From positions 1 to 8,694 of the forward strand of contig DATKZB010000124.1 in NCBI GenBank assembly GCA_035528235.1: DNA of 8,694 bases, written 5' to 3'. This document shows, piece by piece, positions 1 to 5,270 of the stretch; position 1 is the stretch's first letter, and the number at the start of each line of letters is the position of its first letter. The notes beneath the pieces were generated by a model that ran no database searches, was not told where the DNA came from, and worked only from the letters and a program-made list of their open reading frames with translations. This DNA comes from DATKZB01 sp035528235 (lineage in GTDB: Bacteria > Planctomycetota > Phycisphaerae > FEN-1346). The position numbers and the translations under genes are program-made.

Positions 1-21
1 ACCCGCCGCGGGGCACCGGTC

Positions 22-53
22 TTGCGCGGTCGGTGCGGGGACCGACCGCGCAA
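22..53. repeat. Perfect 13-bp stem-loop upstream of the operon
   Basis: TTGCGCGGTCGGT (22-34) is followed by the 6-nt loop GCGGGG and its exact reverse complement (41-53). No T run follows on either strand, so it is not a classic intrinsic terminator. It may end an upstream gene outside the window or simply insulate the operon promoter that starts 44 nt later. Nothing else recognisable lies in 1-96. Confidence 0.6.
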
Positions 54-96
54 AATCATGTCGGGCCGCTAACGACTGCAACGCCGGCCGGCCCTG

Positions 97-125
97 TTGT
101 CTTGCGGCGGCGCCTGCTCTATAAT
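97..125 (+). promoter_or_regulatory. Sigma70-type promoter for the AmmeMemoRadiSam operon
   Basis: A perfect TATAAT lies at 120-125. A TTGTCT (4 of 6 matches to TTGACA) lies at 97-102, exactly 17 nt upstream. Transcription would begin near 132 and leave a leader of about 50 nt before the ATG at 181. An A/T hexamer like this stands out against the very GC-rich surroundings. The assignment rests on pattern alone. Confidence 0.6.
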
Positions 126-164
126 CACATCGTCAGTGGAACGCGTGTCCCGTCCGCGCCTCGC

Positions 165-173
165 AAGGCGGAG
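165..173 (+). promoter_or_regulatory. Ribosome binding site of the Memo-AMMECR1 gene
   Basis: AAGGCGGAG ends 7 nt before the ATG at 181. It supports that start over the in-frame TTG at 97, which lies inside the -35 element and so would not be on the transcript. Confidence 0.65.
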
Positions 174-180
174 ACCAACC

Positions 181-1782
181 ATGATTCCTTCTCGCCGCCG
201 CCGTTGGCGTGCCGCGGGCCTGTTGGTCCTTGGCATGCCGATTCTCGTTCTCTGCGGCTCGTGTTCGGCCGAGGACGCCCAGGTGCAAGGCCCGGCTGCC
301 GTGGCCGCCAAGGAGCCCGCCATGAACGCCGATCCCTCGCCTGCCGACGCCGCCGGCGCCACCGGCAAGACCCACCCGTGCGCCGGGGCAGGGCGGTGGT
401 TCCCCGACGATCCGGAGCGGCTGGCCCGCCTCGTCGATGCGTACGTTGGCGTCGAGCCGCCCTCGCTGGGCGCGCCACCGGCGGCGCTCATCGTCCCGCA
501 CGCGGGGTACCCGTACTCGGGCTCCGTGGCCGGGAAGGCGTTTGCGGCGCTCAAGGGCCACGCGTACCGGCGGGTCATCCTGATCGGGCTCAGCCACCAG
601 ATGCCGATCCGCGGGGCGACGGTCCTGCGCGTCGACGCCTACGAGACGCCGCTGGGCAGCATTCCGGTCGATATCGAGGCCCGCGACGCCATCCTGAAGT
701 GCTCGGTCGTCACCGAACAGCCCGCCGCCCACCGGACCGAGCACTCGGTCGAGAACCAGTTGCCGCTGCTCCAGCGCGTCGTCAAGGATTTCAAGATGGT
801 CGAGGTCCTCGTCGGCGACCTGACGGCGGCCCAGCGTGCCGACCTGGCCGACGCCATCCGGCCGCTCGTGACCGAGGGCACGCTCCTGGTCGCCAGTAGC
901 GACTTCACGCACTATGGGCCCAACTACGGGTACGTCCCGTTCCGCGACAACGTGCCTAAGAACCTCCAGATACTCAACAGCATGGCCGTCTACCGCATCG
1001 TCCAGATCGATTTGCCGGGATGGGAGAAGCACTTGGCCGAGACCCGCGACACGATTTGCGGGCGCCACCCCATCGGGCTGCTCCTCGGGATCGTCGAGCC
1101 GTGGGAAGACATCCGGGCCGCCCGCGTCGCGTTCGACACCAGCGGACGCCAGACCGGCGACTGGCAGAACTCCGTCACGTACACCTCCATCGCCATGTGG
1201 CGCGGCGGCCAGGGCCTGACGGCGGCCGAACAGCGGACGCTCCTCGCGCTGGCCCGCGACACCGTCAAAGAGTTCCTCAAGACGGGCAACCGGCCCGAGG
1301 CCGACCCCAAGACGTACGACCTGACGGCGGCCCTGAAGGCCGACGGCGCCGCCTTCGTCACGCTGAAGAACGCGGGCCGGTTGCGGGGGTGCATCGGCCA
1401 CATCGTGGCCGTCGGGCCCCTGTACCAGTCCATCGTCGAGAATGCCTGCCAGGCGTGCAAGGACTTCCGTTTCGTCGACAACCCGATTACGGCGGCCGAG
1501 GTGCCGGCCCTGGAGATCGAGATTTCGGTCCTGACGCCCACGCGGCGCCTCCACGACCTGGAGAAGATCGTCATCGGCCGCGACGGCCTTATCATGGCGC
1601 GCGGCCGCAATCGCGGCGTCTTCCTGCCGCAGGTCCCGGTCGAACAGAAGTGGGACCGTACCCAGTACCTGACGCACCTGTGCGGCAAGGCGGGCCTGCC
1701 GCCCGACGCGTGGAAAGACCCCGCGACCGAACTCTATCAGTTCAGCGCCCAGGTGTTTCACGAGGAGAAGGCCCCGGAATGA
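181..1782 (+). CDS. amrB-amrA: Memo-AMMECR1 fusion protein (AmmeMemoRadiSam proteins B and A in one chain)
   Basis: A 533-residue two-domain protein. Residues 1-30 are an export-like N-terminus: RRRRW, then a hydrophobic stretch and cysteines at 25 and 28. The lipobox (CGSC) is poor, so lipoprotein status is uncertain. Residues about 64-340 are a Memo domain. The metal-site residues known from human MEMO1 (three His, one Cys) are all recognisable here: H107 in PHAGY, H139 in LSHQM, H244 in SDFTHYG and C293 in TICGRHPIG. The EHSVENQLPLLQ segment (187-198) is also typical. Residues about 347-530 are an AMMECR1 domain with its hallmark LRGCIGH at 401-407. Memo resembles LigB-type non-haem iron dioxygenases; the biochemical role of Memo and AMMECR1 in bacteria is not settled. 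The ATG at 181 is chosen for its ribosome binding site and promoter position. The stop overlaps the next start by 4 nt. The fusion order is B then A. I am sure of the domains, unsure of the cellular location. Confidence 0.93.
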   Translation: MIPSRRRRWRAAGLLVLGMPILVLCGSCSAEDAQVQGPAAVAAKEPAMNADPSPADAAGATGKTHPCAGAGRWFPDDPERLARLVDAYVGVEPPSLGAPPAALIVPHAGYPYSGSVAGKAFAALKGHAYRRVILIGLSHQMPIRGATVLRVDAYETPLGSIPVDIEARDAILKCSVVTEQPAAHRTEHSVENQLPLLQRVVKDFKMVEVLVGDLTAAQRADLADAIRPLVTEGTLLVASSDFTHYGPNYGYVPFRDNVPKNLQILNSMAVYRIVQIDLPGWEKHLAETRDTICGRHPIGLLLGIVEPWEDIRAARVAFDTSGRQTGDWQNSVTYTSIAMWRGGQGLTAAEQRTLLALARDTVKEFLKTGNRPEADPKTYDLTAALKADGAAFVTLKNAGRLRGCIGHIVAVGPLYQSIVENACQACKDFRFVDNPITAAEVPALEIEISVLTPTRRLHDLEKIVIGRDGLIMARGRNRGVFLPQVPVEQKWDRTQYLTHLCGKAGLPPDAWKDPATELYQFSAQVFHEEKAPE

Positions 1783-2816
1783 GCGGTCCCGGAAGGCTGA
1801 CGCGTCGCCGCTTTCTGCGTCGCGCCGCCGCGTCGGCTGCCGTGGCCGGCGCGGCCGCCACGCTGCCGCGCGTTTGGTGCGGCGCGGCGGAGACGCCGGG
1901 ACCGGCCAAGTCGCGCGTGGTCGTCATCCGTCACGACGCCCTGGCGGCCGAAGGGCAGGGCCCCACGCCGGGGCGCGTCCGCGAGATTCTCGACGAGGCC
2001 GCCCGCGCCCTGACTGGCGACGCCAAGGCCGCCGACGCCTGGGCCCGGTGGCTGAAACCGCAGGACCGCCTCGCCGTTAAGGTCAACTGCCTGGGCCTGC
2101 CGACCCGGCCGGCCGTGGCGCTGGGCCTCGTGGAGGCCGTGGGCGGCATCGGCCTCGCGCCCGAACAGACGATCCTCTGGGACCGGACCAACCGCGACCT
2201 CAAGGCGGCCGGTTACACCCTCCGGGCCAGGGGCGGCGTCCGGTGCTTTGGCACCGACGCCCTGGAGGCGCGTGGCAACGGGGGCTACTCGGCCGACGTC
2301 TACACGAGCGGTGCTACCGGCAGCCTCGTCAGCCGCATCATCACCGACGAGGCCACGGCTCTCGTCAGCGCCGCCGTCCTGAAAGACCACAACCTGGCTG
2401 GCATCACCGGCGTCATGAAGAACTTCTTCGGCGCCATCCACAACCCGAACAAGTACCACGAGAACGGGTGCGACCCGTTCATCGCCGACGCCTGCGCCCA
2501 GAAGCCCATCCGCGACCGGCTGCGGCTGGTGATCTGCGACGCCACCTGGCCGCAGTACGAGCGTGGCCCACCCGCGCGACGCCAATGGCAGTGGCCGTAC
2601 GGCGGTCTCATCCTGAGCACCGACCCCGTGGCGGCCGACCGCGTGGGATGCGAGATCCTCCTGCGCAAACGCGCCGCCGTCGGCATGAAACCGTTCGATG
2701 CCGTGGGCCGGCCCGTGCGGCATCTGGCCAGCGGTGAGGCGCGCGGCCTAGGCGTCGCGAAACTCGAACGCATCGAAGTCGTTAGTATAGGCAGGCCCTG
2801 GTTGGACGTGGCATGA
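1779..2816 (+). CDS. DUF362 domain protein with a Tat-type leader
   Basis: A 345-residue protein. A twin-arginine leader (TRRRFLRR at 8-15, Ala-rich hydrophobic segment to about 29, AxA-type site near 36) predicts export in folded form, possibly with a cofactor. The remainder matches DUF362: KVNCLG at 101-106, the segment from LKDHNLAGITG (201-211) to MKNFFGAIHNP (213-223), and STDPVAADRVG at 280-290. There is no ferredoxin-type CxxCxxC cluster, unlike DUF362 proteins fused to an iron-sulfur domain. The molecular function of DUF362 is unknown; the Asp, His and Asn residues in these motifs are candidate ligands or catalysts by inference only. The start sits in an ATGA overlap with the Memo-AMMECR1 gene, with GAGGAGAAG at 1762-1770 as a ribosome binding site; the end overlaps the radical SAM gene in the same way. 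Placement between two AmmeMemoRadiSam genes suggests a shared process. Confidence 0.85.
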   Translation: MSGPGRLTRRRFLRRAAASAAVAGAAATLPRVWCGAAETPGPAKSRVVVIRHDALAAEGQGPTPGRVREILDEAARALTGDAKAADAWARWLKPQDRLAVKVNCLGLPTRPAVALGLVEAVGGIGLAPEQTILWDRTNRDLKAAGYTLRARGGVRCFGTDALEARGNGGYSADVYTSGATGSLVSRIITDEATALVSAAVLKDHNLAGITGVMKNFFGAIHNPNKYHENGCDPFIADACAQKPIRDRLRLVICDATWPQYERGPPARRQWQWPYGGLILSTDPVAADRVGCEILLRKRAAVGMKPFDAVGRPVRHLASGEARGLGVAKLERIEVVSIGRPWLDVA

Positions 2817-4018
2817 TGCCAAACGGGCGAACAACGCGCCGCCAGTTCCTGACGGCCCTCGGGGCCGGCACCTGCGCCCTGTGTGCCGCGCGGGCCTTGG
2901 GCCGGGACATCTCCGGCGAGAGCACCAGCGGCGCCCGGACCCAGGTGGCCGTCCACGACGCCATGTGGTTCGAGCGGCTGCCCGACAAGGCCGTCCGGTG
3001 CCTGCTGTGTCCGCGCGAGTGCGTCGTGGCCGAGGTCGAGCGAGGCTACTGCGGCGTCCGCGAGAACCAGGGCGGTGACTACAAGACCCTCGTCTACGGC
3101 AACCTGTGCAGCACCAACATCGACCCCATCGAGAAGAAACCCCTGTACCACTACCTGCCGACGACGACTGCCCTGAGTGTGGCCACCGCCGGCTGCAATA
3201 TGGAATGCAAATTCTGCCAGAACTGGCGCATCAGCCAGTACCGGCCCGAGCAGGTCGAGAGCCTCCTCATCCTGCCCGAGAACCTCGTCCGCATCGCCAC
3301 CGTCCGGCGGACGCCCACGCTGGCCTTCACGTACAGCGAACCGGTCGTCTTCTACGAGTACATGCACGACGCCGCCGCCCTGGGCCGCCGGCAGGGGGTC
3401 GGCAGCGTCATGATCTCGAACGGGTACATCCGCGAGCCGGCCCTGCGACAACTGTGCCGCGTCCTGACGGCCGTCAAGATCGACCTGAAGGCCTTCACGG
3501 AGAAGTTCTACGCCGACCAGTGCGCGGCCCACCTGGAACCGGTCCTGAAGACGCTGGAGGTCCTGGCCGACACCGGCATCCACACCGAGGTGGTGGTGCT
3601 GCTGATACCGACGCTCAACGACTCGGCCGACGAAATCCGGCAGATGGCCAAGTGGCTGGTCGACCATATGGGCCGCGACGTGCCGCTGCACTTCTCGCGG
3701 TTCCACCCCACGTACCGCGTCCAGAACCTGCCGCCCACGCCCGTCGCCACCCTCGACCGCGCCCGCAAGGTCGCCATGGACGCCGGCCTGCGGTACGTGT
3801 ACGTCGGCAACGTGCCCTTCACCGAGGGCGGCAACACGTATTGCCCGTCGTGCGGCAAGACCGTCATCAAGCGGGTCGGCTACAACGTGGACCCGGCAGG
3901 ACTCAAAGACGGCGGGTGCGCCTCGTGCGGCCACAAGATACCCGGCGTCTGGACGCAGCAGCAGGCCCTGGCGTTCAAGCCGAAGGAGATGGCCGCTCCG
4001 AAGGGCTCCGTTATGTAG
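2813..4018 (+). CDS. amrS: AmmeMemoRadiSam system radical SAM enzyme with a Tat-type leader
   Basis: A 401-residue radical SAM protein related to pyruvate-formate-lyase-activating enzymes. The CxxxCxxC site for the 4Fe-4S cluster is C128, C132 and C135 in GCNMECKFCQNW. Before it comes the family's N-terminal cysteine set (C63, C66, C70 and C80: CLLCPREC, then GYCGVREN). After the barrel comes a zinc-ribbon-like tail with CPSC (344-347) and CASC (369-372). Other family motifs include TYSEP (173-177), SNGYI (202-206) and KIDLKAF (222-228). Residues 6-30 read as a twin-arginine leader (RTTRRQFL, then a hydrophobic Ala/Leu stretch), odd for an enzyme that needs SAM and an electron donor. ATG at 2813 overlaps the DUF362 stop by 4 nt; a second ATG at 2816 is possible. 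No strong ribosome binding site is visible, so translation is probably coupled. The stop codon lies inside a REP-like repeat, so the last few residues may be repeat-derived. The substrate is unknown. Confidence 0.95.
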   Translation: MMPNGRTTRRQFLTALGAGTCALCAARALGRDISGESTSGARTQVAVHDAMWFERLPDKAVRCLLCPRECVVAEVERGYCGVRENQGGDYKTLVYGNLCSTNIDPIEKKPLYHYLPTTTALSVATAGCNMECKFCQNWRISQYRPEQVESLLILPENLVRIATVRRTPTLAFTYSEPVVFYEYMHDAAALGRRQGVGSVMISNGYIREPALRQLCRVLTAVKIDLKAFTEKFYADQCAAHLEPVLKTLEVLADTGIHTEVVVLLIPTLNDSADEIRQMAKWLVDHMGRDVPLHFSRFHPTYRVQNLPPTPVATLDRARKVAMDAGLRYVYVGNVPFTEGGNTYCPSCGKTVIKRVGYNVDPAGLKDGGCASCGHKIPGVWTQQQALAFKPKEMAAPKGSVM

Positions 4019-4043
4019 GCCGGGGCGTGCCCCGGCTTCCACC
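4010..4043 (+). repeat. REP-like GTAG palindrome, copy 1
   Basis: GTAG at 4015-4018 is followed by the palindrome GCCGGGG-CGTG-CCCCGGC (4019-4036). Positions 4010-4039 are identical to 4158-4187 (copy 2), and the match continues after one mismatch. The TAG of GTAG is the stop codon of the radical SAM gene. The outer CCTAC seen in copies 2 and 3 is replaced here by CCTTT, which begins a T run. Confidence 0.8.
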
Positions 4044-4050
4044 TTTTTTT
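4019..4050 (+). terminator. Probable terminator of the AmmeMemoRadiSam operon
   Basis: The copy 1 palindrome (7-bp GC stem, 4-nt loop) directly follows the operon's stop codon, and a run of seven T lies at 4044-4050. The 7-nt gap between stem and T run is longer than in a classic intrinsic terminator, so efficiency is uncertain. The position, at the start of the gap between convergent genes, fits. Confidence 0.5.
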
Positions 4051-4089
4051 GCGCGATGCACCAACGGCATCACCACAATCGGTCAGTTT

Positions 4090-4117
4090 GAGTTAAGGTG
4101 TGTGTCACTGGAACTCC
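4090..4117. repeat. Left arm of the inverted repeat flanking the GIY-YIG gene
   Basis: The arm contains TAAGGTGTGTGTCACTGGAA and ends in CTCC. It matches the reverse complement of 5084-5109 with 2 mismatches and one 2-nt gap (24 of 26 aligned bases identical). Both arms have their GGAACTCC end pointing inward, towards the GIY-YIG gene. It overlaps the first 7 nt of direct repeat A. Confidence 0.7.
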
Positions 4118-4159
4118 GCCAGGATCGTCCCCAGGACCGGGCGGCGGTCGGGCAACAGT
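4111..4159 (+). repeat. 49-nt direct repeat, copy A
   Basis: Identical to 4207-4255 at 46 of 49 positions; the differences are TC/AG at 4115-4116 and C/T at 4131. The conserved part runs from GCCAGGATCGTCC to GGTCGGGCAACAGT. Copy starts are 96 nt apart, with REP copy 2 between them. Origin unknown; perhaps a duplicated gene tail or part of a larger dispersed repeat. Confidence 0.8.
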
Positions 4160-4194
4160 TATGTAGGCCGGGGCGTGCCCCGGCTTCGACCTAC
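4158..4194 (+). repeat. REP-like GTAG palindrome, copy 2
   Basis: GTAG at 4163-4166 precedes the same GCCGGGG-CGTG-CCCCGGC palindrome (4167-4184). CCTAC at 4190-4194 can pair with GTAGG at 4163-4167, giving an outer stem. It sits between the two 49-nt direct repeats. Confidence 0.8.
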
Positions 4195-4206
4195 CCGCCC
4201 CGCCGC

Positions 4207-4255
4207 GAACAGCGCCAGGATCGTCCTCAGGACCGGGCGGCGGTCGGGCAACAGT
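4207..4255 (+). repeat. 49-nt direct repeat, copy B
   Basis: Second copy of the 4111-4159 repeat (46 of 49 identical). It ends 11 nt before the last base of the minus-strand GIY-YIG gene's stop codon, so it lies immediately downstream of that gene. Not followed by another REP copy. Confidence 0.8.
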
Positions 4256-4266
4256 ACCAGCGGGGG

Positions 4267-5082
4267 TCAGTTCCTGTTCAGGCCGAACTTCCGCGACATG
4301 AGTACCTCCTTCCAGTGGGTTTCCCTGTCGATCACATAGTCCTTTGCGGAACCCAGGTCGCAGACTTCAAGCAGCGAGAATTGCAGGTGCATGACGTGGT
4401 CCTCGCCCTTCCTCTGAAGCAGTTCCCGCAATTCCTTGTTGCCCCCGTGGCCGGACTTCACATAGGACAGCCAGCGCTGCCAGATCCCTTCACCGCCATA
4501 AGCGCTACCGACGTAATGCTTGCCCGTTGTCGTGTCGGTGACCAGGTACACGCCGGAGACATTGGAGAGGGCCGTCTTCCATGATGGGTTGGCTTGGTTG
4601 ACCACAGTTTTCAGGAGAGGGTACGAAAGACAGATTTGATTGAAACCTGGAAAGTCTCCAATGGTCATCCTGCGGTCAAGAATGGCCAGGAGGTGAAGCC
4701 TGTCCGCGTACTTGGGCCCGCGTAAGTAGGAGGCCCGGAAGGTTTTCTCGAACCAGATGATCGCGCGGCCGGTGAGGTCCTCGAGCCCTGGCAAAGGCCG
4801 CGTCTCGTACTTGAAGCACCTTTCCTTCCACTGGCCGGGCTTCACACCAAGGACCTCGTAGACGCCGGCAAAGAGCCAACGGTGACCATGGAGGTGGATC
4901 AGGGAGATGATCTGCTGACACTTAAAGTTCTCTTGGTTCTGGTCTTCCTGCCATTCCTGAAACGCCCCATCGAAGAACGCTTCGAGCGGCGTAGGATTCG
5001 ATCCCGTGGCACAGTGGATCTTGAAATTGTGAAGTTCCACGCCCAAGAGTCTGATAAGGTCAGTGAGTTTGATCATGGCCAT
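4267..5082 (-). CDS. GIY-YIG nuclease family protein
   Basis: A 271-residue protein. The C-terminal third is a GIY-YIG domain: GVY at 177-179, HYVGSA at 189-194, R203 in WQRW as the likely catalytic arginine, E254 in RETHWKEV as the likely metal-binding glutamate, and the closing GLNRN (N269 or N271). GIY-YIG enzymes cut or nick DNA through these residues, and all appear intact. The N-terminal part (MIKLTDL, PLEAFFDGAFQEWQ, WLFAGVYEVLGV, FEKTFRASY) looks like a recurrent family of about 270 residues, so the protein seems full length; its role is unknown to me. It is not UvrC and has no obvious homing-endonuclease DNA-binding tail. ATG at 5082 is used; ATG at 5076 is an alternative and neither has a clear ribosome binding site. 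GC is visibly lower than in neighbours: by hand count, 32 of 60 at 4561-4620 against 50 of 60 at 2101-2160. Inverted repeats and REP elements flank it, suggesting acquisition. Confidence 0.88.
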   Translation of the reverse strand: MAMIKLTDLIRLLGVELHNFKIHCATGSNPTPLEAFFDGAFQEWQEDQNQENFKCQQIISLIHLHGHRWLFAGVYEVLGVKPGQWKERCFKYETRPLPGLEDLTGRAIIWFEKTFRASYLRGPKYADRLHLLAILDRRMTIGDFPGFNQICLSYPLLKTVVNQANPSWKTALSNVSGVYLVTDTTTGKHYVGSAYGGEGIWQRWLSYVKSGHGGNKELRELLQRKGEDHVMHLQFSLLEVCDLGSAKDYVIDRETHWKEVLMSRKFGLNRN

Positions 5083-5083
5083 T

Positions 5084-5109
5084 GGAGTTCCGGTGACACA
5101 CCTTATCTC
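5084..5109. repeat. Right arm of the inverted repeat flanking the GIY-YIG gene
   Basis: Read on the minus strand it contains TAAGGTGTGTCACCGGAACT and ends in CC, pairing with 4090-4117. It lies directly upstream of the GIY-YIG start codon (1 nt away), so it also occupies the gene's leader or promoter region. The two arms are roughly 1 kb apart. Confidence 0.7.
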
Positions 5110-5193
5110 TTCGGTTTGGGCCTGGGTCGGGCTTTGCGGATGCGGCCCATACCACCACGCTATCGCCTCGGGCGTTTCAGGTCAAGTTGGATC

Positions 5194-5216
5194 GCCGGGA
5201 CGTTGTCCCGGCCTAC
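5194..5216 (-). repeat. REP-like GTAG palindrome, copy 4 (variant stem, opposite strand)
   Basis: On the minus strand GTAG (5216-5213) leads into GCCGGGAC-AAC-GTCCCGGC (5212-5194), an 8-bp perfect stem with a 3-nt loop. The GTAGGCCGGG start is shared with the other copies, but the inner stem differs. It faces away from copy 3; the two GTAG feet are 21 nt apart, as in paired REP (BIME) arrangements. Confidence 0.7.
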
Positions 5217-5237
5217 ATGGACCGCCCACGCGCTTGC

Positions 5238-5269
5238 GTAGGCCGGGGCGTGCCCCGGCTTTCACCTAC
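5238..5269 (+). repeat. REP-like GTAG palindrome, copy 3
   Basis: GTAG (5238-5241), then the GCCGGGG-CGTG-CCCCGGC palindrome (5242-5259), then CCTAC (5265-5269) able to pair with GTAGG. The palindrome lies 11 nt beyond the stop of the minus-strand membrane protein gene, so it may also act as that gene's transcript end, although no T run follows on that strand. Confidence 0.8.
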
Positions 5270-5270
5270 G

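Noticed and set aside
97..180. Upstream in-frame TTG start for the Memo-AMMECR1 gene
   Set aside because: It lies within the -35 element, has no ribosome binding site and adds residues unlike a leader; the ATG at 181 has both a binding site and a leader-like start.
133..4042. Long antisense frames opposite the operon (e.g. 133-1761 and 2300-4042)
   Set aside because: High GC makes long open frames common in other frames. Their translations are low-complexity and match no family, while the plus-strand proteins show clear motifs.
4111..4255. CRISPR array from the two 49-nt repeats
   Set aside because: Only two imperfect copies, the spacer is itself a repeat seen elsewhere, and no cas genes are present.
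4267..5082. GIY-YIG gene as the transposase moving the REP elements
   Set aside because: REP elements are moved by Y1 (HUH) transposases. This protein has a GIY-YIG domain and I saw no HUH motif.
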